Program-made: the position numbers and the translations under genes
Notes under the pieces: model-generated
Databases searched by the model: none
The model's input: the letters and a program-made list of their open reading frames with translations, nothing else
What the model was told of the DNA's origin: nothing
NCBI GenBank assembly: GCA_024639405.1
Contig: JAHEIL010000015.1
Span: 55,018 to 119,017 of the forward strand
Source of the DNA: Crocinitomicaceae bacterium
Lineage (GTDB): Bacteria; Bacteroidota; Bacteroidia; Flavobacteriales_D; Crocinitomicaceae
Direction: 5' to 3'
Length of the DNA: 64,000 nucleotides
In this document: positions 1-7,448 of the stretch, piece by piece
Layout: each line of letters starts with the position of its first letter
Position numbering within the stretch: the stretch's first letter is position 1

Positions 1-1292
1 ATATTTGGAATTTCCATGATTTCATCCATGATTTTGCTTTGAATTTGACCTTGCTTGTAAGCAACACTGTAACGGATTTCACTAAAGGTAACTTGAGAAT
101 ACAAAGGCATCCATTTATCTGGATGTAATGCGCTGAATTTTGCTTCAATTTTCTTGCGTAATAAAAATGCAGGATCTGCAACATAATCTCGCATTACGTA
201 ATAGTTTTCTAACGACAAATCTTGTAATGCATCACCATCAGGTTTACGCTCTCTACTGTACTCATCAAAAATTGCTTCCCAATTATGATTGTGTTTCAGC
301 ATTAAACCATTTAAGACTGTACAATCTTCAAAACCAGCATTCATTCCTTGTCCATAAAACGGTACTGTTGCATGAGCCGCATCGCCCATTAACGCAACTT
401 TTCCACTTGTCCATGGATAACAACGAACTATTGCTAGAGAAGACAAGGGATGGTCTTCCCATGCATCAGCGATATTTGGCATCATTTCATAAAAATCAGG
501 GAATACCGATTTAAAGAAATTATCTACCGCTTCTTTACTTGTTAATTTATCAAATGCATGTTCGCCTCCAGTGTGTGGCATAAATAAGGTACACGTAAAC
601 GAACCATCTTCATTTGCTAATGCAATTACCATAAAACGACCGCGCGGCCAAATATGTAAAGCATTTTTATCCATTCGGTAAGTCCCATCTGGATTGGGTG
701 GCAATAAAATTTCACGGTAACCATCAGCAATGAAATTCTGACTGTAATTAAAACGATCTAATTTCTGCATGGAGTTGTAGCGAACTGCTGAAAAAGCACC
801 ATCTGCTGCGAAAATTACATCTGCATATGCTTCAATGTCTTCTCCTGTTTGGGTATTCTTCAAATAAACAATGCCATTTTTCAAGTCCACACGTTTACAG
901 TCATGGTTGTAATGAATGGTTGCATTGCCGTGTTTTTCAGCAATATCCATCATGGTTGCATTCACTTTTCCTCGAGAAACTGAATAAATCGCTTCATCTT
1001 CTTTCCCATATTGTTGGAAAGTTAGATTTCCTGCTAAATCATGCATCATTCTTCCATACATTGGAATCGCAATTTTTCGAATTTCATCACCTACTCCAAC
1101 AGCATCTAATGCTTTCCAACCTCTATTTGAAAGTGCAAGATTAATTGATTTTCCAGCAGAAATTTCAGCTTTACGAATGTCTGGGCGACGTTCATAAATC
1201 GTAACCGAATATCCAGCCTTCGACAAATAAACTGCCCACAAAGAACCCACTAAACCTGCTCCTACAATGATTACTTTTTTATTATTTTCCAT
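1..1292 (-). CDS. kmo: Kynurenine 3-monooxygenase, 3' end cut by window edge
   Basis: FAD-dependent aromatic hydroxylase that converts L-kynurenine to 3-hydroxykynurenine with NADPH and O2. The ORF track misses it because it has no stop inside the window. I translated it from the ATG at 1292 and the frame is open to base 1, giving about 430 residues, so only a short C-terminal tail is missing. The N-terminus has the Rossmann FAD motif VIIVGAGLVGS followed by an acidic strand end (YERRPD). The second FAD/substrate region GDAAHATVPFYGQGMNAG is near residue 310, as in class A flavoprotein monooxygenases. kynU, the next enzyme, lies upstream on the same strand. Together they make 3-hydroxyanthranilate for catabolism or quinolinate/NAD synthesis. 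Assignment is firm; I cannot see the 3' end. Confidence 0.93.
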   Translation of the reverse strand, partial: MENNKKVIIVGAGLVGSLWAVYLSKAGYSVTIYERRPDIRKAEISAGKSINLALSNRGWKALDAVGVGDEIRKIAIPMYGRMMHDLAGNLTFQQYGKEDEAIYSVSRGKVNATMMDIAEKHGNATIHYNHDCKRVDLKNGIVYLKNTQTGEDIEAYADVIFAADGAFSAVRYNSMQKLDRFNYSQNFIADGYREILLPPNPDGTYRMDKNALHIWPRGRFMVIALANEDGSFTCTLFMPHTGGEHAFDKLTSKEAVDNFFKSVFPDFYEMMPNIADAWEDHPLSSLAIVRCYPWTSGKVALMGDAAHATVPFYGQGMNAGFEDCTVLNGLMLKHNHNWEAIFDEYSRERKPDGDALQDLSLENYYVMRDYVADPAFLLRKKIEAKFSALHPDKWMPLYSQVTFSEIRYSVAYKQGQIQSKIMDEIMEIPN

Positions 1293-1306
1293 ATTTTAAT
1301 TTTTTT

Positions 1307-1448
1307 GACTAAAAGATTTTAAGACTGAAAGACGTTATGACTAAATCTTTATTCTTAAAAAAATCTAACTAATCACTAACAAACTAATGCCTCTTTCCTA
1401 ACTAACTAATATTTAACTAATGCCTAATTTCTAACAAACTAATGCCTC
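1307..1448. repeat. Short tandem and direct repeats in the kynU-kmo spacer
   Basis: The 158-bp gap between kynU and kmo is built from short repeats. Three imperfect copies starting GACTaAAaGA follow one another with an exact 16-bp step (1307, 1323, 1339). An 18-bp direct repeat CTAACAAACTAATGCCTC occurs at 1376-1393 and 1431-1448, with an 11-bp partial copy at 1415-1425. I see no clear promoter, hairpin or small ORF here. Function is unknown; slipped-strand duplication is the simplest origin. Confidence 0.6.
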
Positions 1449-1450
1449 AA

Positions 1451-2731
1451 TCATTGTATCGCTTTTTCCAACAACTGACCAAACCAATAACAATCTTCAA
1501 AAGAATTGTATAATGGTGCAGGCGCTATTCTGATTACATTTGGTTCTCTCCAATCGGCCACTACGCCTTCAGCAGATAATGCGTCAAACAATGCTTTGCC
1601 TTGACCCTTTGCCATTATAGACAATTGGGCGCCACGTTTTGTTTTGTCCCGCGGAGTAATAATTTCAAATTGAACACGTTCGCTATTTTGTTTTGAAATT
1701 GAATCAATTACAAACTCCATGTAAGCCGTCATCAAATCTCTTTTTTGGCCTATGCGATCCATTCCTGCTTCTTCAAAAATTTCTAACGAAGCTAAATGTG
1801 CGGCCATACCCAATACGGGTGCATTACTCAATTGCCAACCTTCAGCACCTTTCATTGGATTAAATCCAGGCTGCATTAAAAAACGTGTTTCTTTGTCATA
1901 TCCCCACCAACCTGCAAAACGCGGTAATTCTGGTTTGTATGCATGGCGTTCGTGAACAAACATACCACTTACACCACCTGGGGAAGAATTCAAATATTTA
2001 TACCCACACCACGCTGCGAAATCTACGCCCCAATCGTGCAGTTTTAAATTAATATTTCCTGCCGCATGGGCCAAATCAAAGCCAACCACTGCACCAATTT
2101 TGTGTCCTGCTTTGGTGATCTTCTCCATGTCAAACAATTGTCCAGTGTAATAATTAACACCACCAATCATAATCAATGCAATTTCATCTGCATGTGTTTC
2201 AATTGCTGCTAAAATATCTTCTTCATGAATCAATTGTTCACCCGTTCTTGGAGCAATTTCAATCAAATGTTCAGCAGGATCTAAACCATGAAATTTTACT
2301 TGTGATTCCAACGCATATTGATCTGATGGAAAGGCTTTTGCTTCGCACAAAATTTTAGTTCGTTTCCCTTTTGGCTGGTAAAACGAAACCATTAATAAAT
2401 GTAAGTTGGTCGTCAATGAATGCGTAACAACGACTTCAATCGATTTCGCTCCAACAACTTTTGCGGCCATTTCAGTTAAATTCTCGTGGTAAGCAAACCA
2501 TGGTCGTTTCGCTAAAAAATGTCCTTCAACACCATACTCAGCCCACGCATCTAATTCTTCTAAAATATAATTTTTAACCGTTTTGGGTTGTAAACCCAAA
2601 GAGTTTCCAGTAAAATAGCGAATTTCTTTTTCATGGAAAGTTGGAAAACAAAAACGCTCTCTAAATTGTTTTAAACTATCTTTTTGATCTAACTGTTGCG
2701 CAAAGGCCAATGTGTTTTCAAAATGCATCAT
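1451..2731 (-). CDS. kynU: Kynureninase
   Basis: PLP enzyme (fold type I, aminotransferase class V) that cleaves kynurenine or 3-hydroxykynurenine to anthranilate or 3-hydroxyanthranilate plus alanine. The 426-aa length is normal. Residues FTGNSLGLQPK near 40 are the typical N-terminal signature. FDLAHAAGN near 218 holds the Asp that contacts the PLP pyridine nitrogen. WCGYKYLNSSPGG near 241 contains the likely PLP-binding Lys245. Two adjacent ATGs open the gene; either can be the start. It is divergent from hemL (52-bp gap) and upstream of kmo on the same strand, so a two-gene kynurenine unit is likely. Confidence 0.95.
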   Translation of the reverse strand: MMHFENTLAFAQQLDQKDSLKQFRERFCFPTFHEKEIRYFTGNSLGLQPKTVKNYILEELDAWAEYGVEGHFLAKRPWFAYHENLTEMAAKVVGAKSIEVVVTHSLTTNLHLLMVSFYQPKGKRTKILCEAKAFPSDQYALESQVKFHGLDPAEHLIEIAPRTGEQLIHEEDILAAIETHADEIALIMIGGVNYYTGQLFDMEKITKAGHKIGAVVGFDLAHAAGNINLKLHDWGVDFAAWCGYKYLNSSPGGVSGMFVHERHAYKPELPRFAGWWGYDKETRFLMQPGFNPMKGAEGWQLSNAPVLGMAAHLASLEIFEEAGMDRIGQKRDLMTAYMEFVIDSISKQNSERVQFEIITPRDKTKRGAQLSIMAKGQGKALFDALSAEGVVADWREPNVIRIAPAPLYNSFEDCYWFGQLLEKAIQ

Positions 2732-2750
2732 TAATTAATATTTTAATTGC

Positions 2751-2758
2751 TAGCTTTG
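2751..2758 (+). promoter_or_regulatory. Bacteroidota -7 element (TAGCTTTG) for hemL
   Basis: Matches the TAnnTTTG -7 consensus of the Bacteroidota primary sigma factor. It lies 26 bp before the hemL ATG, which places transcription start near 2765. That position argues against the TTG start at 2766 used by the ORF track. No clear -33 TTG was found. Confidence 0.55.
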
Positions 2759-2783
2759 TACTTTCTTGGCAAATATACACATT

Positions 2784-4088
2784 ATGGAAACGAAAAAAGA
2801 CATCAAACGGACAACTTCTGAAGCATTATTTGAAAAATCGAAAACCTATTTTCCAGGTGGTGTAAACTCTCCTGTTCGTGCTTTTAAATCTGTTGAAGGT
2901 TCTCCACTTTTTATTAAAAAAGGAGATGGTTGTATGATTTGGGACGAAGATGACAACCAATTCATTGATTTTTGTTGTTCTTGGGGACCTTTGATTTTAG
3001 GTCATAATCATCCAAATGTGTATGCTAAAATTGTTGGAGCTTTGCAAAATGGAGCCAGCTTTGGAGCGCCAACACGCTTAGAAAATGAATTGGCGGAATT
3101 AATATTGTCACGCAACCCTTTCATCGACAAAATTCGTTTTGTCTCTTCTGGAACTGAAGCTGTAATGTCGGCTTTAAGAATGGCGAGAGGTTATACAGGA
3201 AAAAATAAAGTCATCAAATTTGAAGGATGCTACCACGGACATTCAGATTCGCTTTTAGTGAAAGCTGGAAGTGGATTGGTAACGCTTGGTTCATCTTCGA
3301 GTGCAGGCGTGCCAGAAAGTTTCGCAAATGAAACGTTGGTATTGCCTTTAAATGACATTGATGCTTTGAAAAAATGCATTGCTGATCACAAAGCAGACAT
3401 TGCTTGTGCGATTATTGAACCAATCCCTGCTAATAATGGTTTATTGTTACAAGAACAAACCTTTTTATTGGCTTTACGTGAATTATGTACAGAACATGGA
3501 ATTTTATTGTTCTTTGATGAAGTAATTTCTGGATTTAGAGTTGCCTTTGCGGGTGCGGCTGAATATTATGGAATTACACCAGATATTGTTACGTATGGTA
3601 AAATCATCGGAGGTGGATTACCAGTTGGTGCTTATGGCGCTCGTGCGGAAATTATGGCAACTATTTCTCCAGACGGACCCGTTTACCAAGCTGGAACTTT
3701 ATCAGGAAATCCAGTGGCAATGGCTGCAGGAATTGCACAATTAACAGAATGTGCTAAACCAGGTTTTTACGAAGAACAAGAAGAACGAACCTTGTTTTTT
3801 GTCAATGCTATCAATGCGCACGCAAAAAGCCACAACTATAATTTTGAATTGGTAACGATTGGATCAATTTTCTGGTTGTCATTTGATGGAAAAAAACGCA
3901 TTCATGCATCAGAAGAAATCAATCCTGACATGACTGGTTTTAAAAACATTCACCGTGAATTATTAAAACGAGGCGTTTATTTAGGTCCTAGTGGATACGA
4001 AGTTGGATTCATTTCAGCTGCGCACACAAAAGAAGTATTAACGGAAGCGATCCAAGCATTTTGTGACGCGTTGGATGCTATTTTTTAA
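2784..4088 (+). CDS. hemL: Glutamate-1-semialdehyde 2,1-aminomutase
   Basis: PLP enzyme of the C5 haem/tetrapyrrole pathway, turning glutamate-1-semialdehyde into 5-aminolevulinate. I start it at the ATG (434 aa), not the TTG six codons upstream, because family proteins begin a few residues before the conserved SEALFEKSKTYFPGGVNSPVR region and the promoter leaves no room for a leader before the TTG. SSGTEAVMSALRMAR binds the PLP phosphate; FDEVISGFR holds the pyridine-contacting Asp; YGKIIGGGLPVGAYG contains the Schiff-base Lys273. hemA and the other haem genes are not in the window. Its last 11 bases overlap the convergent lipoprotein gene. Confidence 0.96.
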   Translation: METKKDIKRTTSEALFEKSKTYFPGGVNSPVRAFKSVEGSPLFIKKGDGCMIWDEDDNQFIDFCCSWGPLILGHNHPNVYAKIVGALQNGASFGAPTRLENELAELILSRNPFIDKIRFVSSGTEAVMSALRMARGYTGKNKVIKFEGCYHGHSDSLLVKAGSGLVTLGSSSSAGVPESFANETLVLPLNDIDALKKCIADHKADIACAIIEPIPANNGLLLQEQTFLLALRELCTEHGILLFFDEVISGFRVAFAGAAEYYGITPDIVTYGKIIGGGLPVGAYGARAEIMATISPDGPVYQAGTLSGNPVAMAAGIAQLTECAKPGFYEEQEERTLFFVNAINAHAKSHNYNFELVTIGSIFWLSFDGKKRIHASEEINPDMTGFKNIHRELLKRGVYLGPSGYEVGFISAAHTKEVLTEAIQAFCDALDAIF

Positions 4089-4353
4089 CCGATAAACAGG
4101 CTTTTTTTCGCTCTAACATTGCTTGGCCGTCCATGTGAACGTATTCCAAGCATTGTTCTTTTTTTAGTTTTTTTAAGCGCACCAATTTTTTTGCTTTGGC
4201 TTCTGTGATGGTAGTCGTTAATAAATCGTTGCTCAGTTCATTCAATTGTTCACTGGTCTTTAAACACGTACAAAATTGTGTGTCTTTTGAAGAACATGCC
4301 GAAAGTACAATCAGCGAAAAGGATAAAATTACTACTTGTTTCAAACGAATCAT
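4078..4353 (-). CDS. Small lipoprotein of unknown function
   Basis: A 91-aa protein with a clear lipoprotein signal: basic start, hydrophobic stretch, then the lipobox LSAC with the lipidated Cys at about residue 20. The mature part is Lys-rich with four further Cys, including a CTC motif. I do not recognise the family. It overlaps the end of hemL by 11 bp head-on and lies downstream of two secreted-protein genes on the same strand. A separate small envelope protein is the safest call. Confidence 0.7.
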   Translation of the reverse strand: MIRLKQVVILSFSLIVLSACSSKDTQFCTCLKTSEQLNELSNDLLTTTITEAKAKKLVRLKKLKKEQCLEYVHMDGQAMLERKKACLSVKK

Positions 4354-4383
4354 TGCATTGGAATTATAAACGTGTGTCCAAAA

Positions 4384-4893
4384 CTACAAATTAATCAACT
4401 TATAACGCGTTTCTCCAACAACAATAAAGTACAAACCTGGTGAAAGAATAAATGGAATGCGTTGACCCGTAGCATCTTCAATCACATAGTCAACTTCTTT
4501 TGATAACGTGAAAACTCCGTTGCTGGTTGGGTTGGGAAAGATGGTTAAATTAGTAGAGTTAGTTTCTTCGATTCCATCAGTAGTAAAACACCATAATACA
4601 TTAGTAATAAAAATAGCCGAATCAATTGTTCCACAAACACTATCTTGAACCACATAGGTATATACATATTGGCCTGGAATATTAATTGAAATTGAATTCA
4701 CTCCAACTATTGGGTTTCCTGATGGATTAAACCAATTCCCATTCGTTGCAGCGCTGTCCGATAAAAATGTATTTACGATAAATGGTTCATTTCTACAAAC
4801 TTCAACAAGTGAATCCTCACCTGCAGATGCACATTGCGAAAATGATAATTGTGCAAAAGAAATTACACTGCAAAAAACAATTAAGTGCTTCAT
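4384..4893 (-). CDS. Secreted protein with a short T9SS type A-like C-terminal domain
   Basis: 169 aa with a signal peptide ending near LSFSQC. The mature protein begins with a short Cys-containing beta-rich segment resembling PKD/Ig-like modules (VEVCRNEPFIVNTFL). It ends with IFPNPTSNGVFTLSK, then GLYFIVVGETRYKLINL. That is the pattern of a type A T9SS sorting domain, although the middle part is shorter than usual. Export through the outer membrane by T9SS is inferred. Its start is 2 bp from the stop of the upstream gene, so the two are probably cotranscribed. No enzymatic domain seen. Confidence 0.72.
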   Translation of the reverse strand: MKHLIVFCSVISFAQLSFSQCASAGEDSLVEVCRNEPFIVNTFLSDSAATNGNWFNPSGNPIVGVNSISINIPGQYVYTYVVQDSVCGTIDSAIFITNVLWCFTTDGIEETNSTNLTIFPNPTSNGVFTLSKEVDYVIEDATGQRIPFILSPGLYFIVVGETRYKLINL

Positions 4894-4895
4894 TA

Positions 4896-5360
4896 TTAGC
4901 CTTTTTTGATTGTTTTCATTTTGCGCTCTTCGATGATTTTTAACTCACGTTTTTCGCCTTTCCCTTCCATTGGTGGTAAACGATCTGCTTTTTCAGCTAA
5001 TTTTATTTCAGCTGCTTCGCCAGTTAACACTTCCACTTTTTGTTGACCGTTTATCGTTGTTATAACCGTTACCGTTTTCTCCCCATTTTCTTCTTTTACA
5101 GAAATTTCTTCCCGCACATCTCGGTCTTCCTGAACGCTTTCAAATTCTTTTAATTTTTCAGCAATCGCTTCTCCTTTATACGTTTCGATGGTTTCAACAC
5201 CGTTATTAATCGTTTTAATTGTCAAAACACGTTCGCCATTGTTTTCCTCTAAAAAAACTTCCTTTTGAATCGATTGCTTGATTTCTTTTTTTTGTTCTTG
5301 TGCAAAGACAGCAATAGAACTAAAAAACATCGCTGATACTAAAATAATAACCTGTTTCAT
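4896..5360 (-). CDS. Periplasmic or secreted two-repeat protein, unknown function
   Basis: I moved the start from 5390 to the ATG at 5360 because MKQVIILVSAMFFSSIAVFAQ is a complete signal peptide, while the ten residues before it are not typical. The 154-aa product is highly charged. After the signal come two aligned 33-residue repeats, about residues 38-70 and 89-121, each ending in a GEA motif (YKGEAIAEKL and LTGEAAEIKL). Each looks like a beta-hairpin followed by a short helix. The Lys/Glu-rich tail ends the protein. Family not recognised. Likely operon with the T9SS-type protein downstream. Confidence 0.65.
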   Translation of the reverse strand: MKQVIILVSAMFFSSIAVFAQEQKKEIKQSIQKEVFLEENNGERVLTIKTINNGVETIETYKGEAIAEKLKEFESVQEDRDVREEISVKEENGEKTVTVITTINGQQKVEVLTGEAAEIKLAEKADRLPPMEGKGEKRELKIIEERKMKTIKKG

Positions 5361-5478
5361 AAGTAACTCTTTATACCTACAATAATACAACTTTAATCTG
5401 TCATTTTCAAACCTTTGAATTCAGAAAATTGAAATTTTTAGTTCAAAATCACTACTTTTAAAGTCTAAAAATTTTTCC

Positions 5479-6606
5479 ATGTCAAAATTACCACACGTTG
5501 GAACAACGATTTTTACTGTGATGTCAAAACTGGCAACTGAATACAACGCTATAAATTTATCCCAAGGCTTTCCAAATTTTCCAGTTGATAAAGAGTTAAC
5601 AAAAATCTTAGCAACAAGCGCAACAGAAAATGTACATCAATACATGCCAATGGCAGGATTTCAACCTTTATTGGAAAACATAGGAAAATCCATTGAAGAG
5701 AATTATGGTCGTAAAAACAATCCTTCCACTGAATTATTAATTACAGCTGGTGCAACACAAGCAATTTTTACCATCATTCAAGCAATTGTTCATACAGGAG
5801 ATGAAGTCATCATTTTAGACCCAAGTTACGATTGCTATGAACCACCTATTATTTTAACCGGCGCTGTTCCAATTCGCGTTCCTTTGAGCGATGATTTTTT
5901 GCCGAATTGGGAATTAATTGAACAACATATTTCTGAAAAAACAAGCTTACTAATTATTAATAATCCACACAATCCATCCGGTCGAATTTTTACAGAAACA
6001 GATTTTCAAGCATTGGAACAACTATTGGATAAATACCCGAAAATTCGCTTACTTTCTGATGAAGTTTATGAGTACATTACCTTTGAAAAAAAGCATATAT
6101 CCGTAAATTCTATTGAAAATTTGCGAAAAAAGAGCTTAATTGTCTCTTCTTTTGGAAAAACATTCCACATTACTGGATGGAAAATTGGATATATTATTGC
6201 GCCTGAAGTGTTGTTAAATGAAGTAAAAAAAGTACATCAGTTTTTAGTTTTTTCAGTCAACAGTGTGGCACAATATACCTTGAGTAAATACTTAGAAAAA
6301 GTCGACGTAAAAAGTTTAGGAACTTTCTATCAAACAAAAAGAGATTTGTTTAGAAAATTACTAGCGGGAAGTAGATTCAGATTATTGCCATCAGAAGGTT
6401 CTTATTTTCAAGTAGTAGATTACAGCGCTATTTCTAAAGAGAAAGATACGGATTTTTGCATTCGCTTAGTGAAAGAACATGGCGTTGCAGCGATTCCATT
6501 ATCTGTATTTAATAACAATGGAAAAGACCAACACCTCATCCGTTTTTGTTTTGCGAAAGATGATGAAACACTCATTAAAGCCTGTGAAAAATTATGCAAG
6601 ATTTAA
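5479..6606 (+). CDS. Methionine aminotransferase (YbdL-like, class I/II)
   Basis: Fold type I PLP aminotransferase, 375 aa, of the YbdL/KAT branch that transaminates methionine and aromatic amino acids. Seen: NLSQGFPNFP at the N-terminus, a hallmark of this branch; NNPHNPSGR near 161; LLSDEVYEYI with the pyridine-contacting Asp; SSFGKTFHITGWKIGY with the Schiff-base Lys227. It overlaps the nitrilase-family gene by 13 bp. That pairing is familiar: glutamine-dependent transamination makes 2-oxoglutaramate, which an omega-amidase removes. The most likely role is the last step of methionine salvage. A role in kynurenine transamination is possible, given kynU nearby, but not shown. Confidence 0.9.
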   Translation: MSKLPHVGTTIFTVMSKLATEYNAINLSQGFPNFPVDKELTKILATSATENVHQYMPMAGFQPLLENIGKSIEENYGRKNNPSTELLITAGATQAIFTIIQAIVHTGDEVIILDPSYDCYEPPIILTGAVPIRVPLSDDFLPNWELIEQHISEKTSLLIINNPHNPSGRIFTETDFQALEQLLDKYPKIRLLSDEVYEYITFEKKHISVNSIENLRKKSLIVSSFGKTFHITGWKIGYIIAPEVLLNEVKKVHQFLVFSVNSVAQYTLSKYLEKVDVKSLGTFYQTKRDLFRKLLAGSRFRLLPSEGSYFQVVDYSAISKEKDTDFCIRLVKEHGVAAIPLSVFNNNGKDQHLIRFCFAKDDETLIKACEKLCKI

Positions 6607-7364
6607 GAATTACAACTGTTCAGGCCAATCAAATTTGGGAAGATAAAAAGGATAACCTAGCAAATTATGAACGTTTGCTGAAGGATATTAAGCCAAGCGA
6701 TCTCATTATCTTCCCTGAAATGTTCCACACCGGTTTTAGTATGAATGTTGAGGCATTAGCTGAAAACCTAGAAAATTCACTGGGAATAAATTGGTTGAAA
6801 AATTGTGCTAAAACAAAAAATTGTGCTGTTTACACGTCTTTGATCATCGAAGAAAATGGATTGTTTTTTAACCGTGGAGTTTTTATTGAACCTACAGGCA
6901 ATCTATTCATTTATGATAAAAGAAAATGCTTTAGTTTGGCGCATGAAGATGATTTCTTCACTGCAGGAAAAAATGAAGTTATTATCGAATACAAAGCTTG
7001 GAAGCTACAACTTCAAATTTGCTATGATTTACGATTTCCAGAAATTGTGCGCAACAGAATAGAAAACAATTCTCCCGCATACGACGTCATTCTCTACGTG
7101 GCGAATTGGCCAAAAAAACGAGCGGAGCATTGGAAAGCGTTGTTAAAAGCTAGGGCAATTGAAAATCAATGTTATGTTGTAGGTGTGAATCGTGTAGGCA
7201 CAGATGGCAAAGGGTTGGAATATTCAGGAGATTCTTCCTGTTTTTCAGCATTAGGCGAATTAGAAATGAACTGCAATGATGTGGAACAAATTCAACAACA
7301 TACAATAACAATGAAAGATCTTTCCGAAATCAGAAATAATATACCGTTTTTAAAAGATCGATAG
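6594..7364 (+). CDS. Nitrilase-family omega-amidase (YafV-like)
   Basis: Carbon-nitrogen hydrolase of 256 aa. The catalytic triad is readable: Glu42 in FPEMFHTGF, Lys109 in YDKRKCFS and Cys143 in LQICYDLRFPE. The YafV/Nit2 branch hydrolyses 2-oxoglutaramate or 2-oxosuccinamate to the 2-oxo acid and ammonia. The 13-bp overlap with the upstream aminotransferase suggests translational coupling and supports the omega-amidase reading over a generic amidase. Cytosolic; no signal peptide. Confidence 0.9.
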   Translation: MQDLRITTVQANQIWEDKKDNLANYERLLKDIKPSDLIIFPEMFHTGFSMNVEALAENLENSLGINWLKNCAKTKNCAVYTSLIIEENGLFFNRGVFIEPTGNLFIYDKRKCFSLAHEDDFFTAGKNEVIIEYKAWKLQLQICYDLRFPEIVRNRIENNSPAYDVILYVANWPKKRAEHWKALLKARAIENQCYVVGVNRVGTDGKGLEYSGDSSCFSALGELEMNCNDVEQIQQHTITMKDLSEIRNNIPFLKDR

Positions 7365-7420
7365 AGTTTTAAAGGTAGTATTTATTTATTCTATTGTCCT
7401 TTACTTTTCGTTTAATAACT

Positions 7421-7428
7421 TATATTTG
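7421..7428 (+). promoter_or_regulatory. Bacteroidota -7 element (TATATTTG) for the T9SS cargo gene
   Basis: Exact TAnnTTTG match 20 bp before the ATG at 7449. A TTG at 7394-7396, 24 bp upstream, could be the -33 element. Strong A/T-rich leader follows. Confidence 0.6.
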
Positions 7429-7448
7429 CTAAAATTAAAATCATAACT

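Noticed and set aside
140-1144. Plus-strand ORFs of 124 and 105 aa
   Set aside because: They lie antisense to kmo and have no family-like composition; shadow frames.
2766-2784. TTG start of hemL
   Set aside because: It lies at the expected transcription start and the ATG at 2784 fits the family better.
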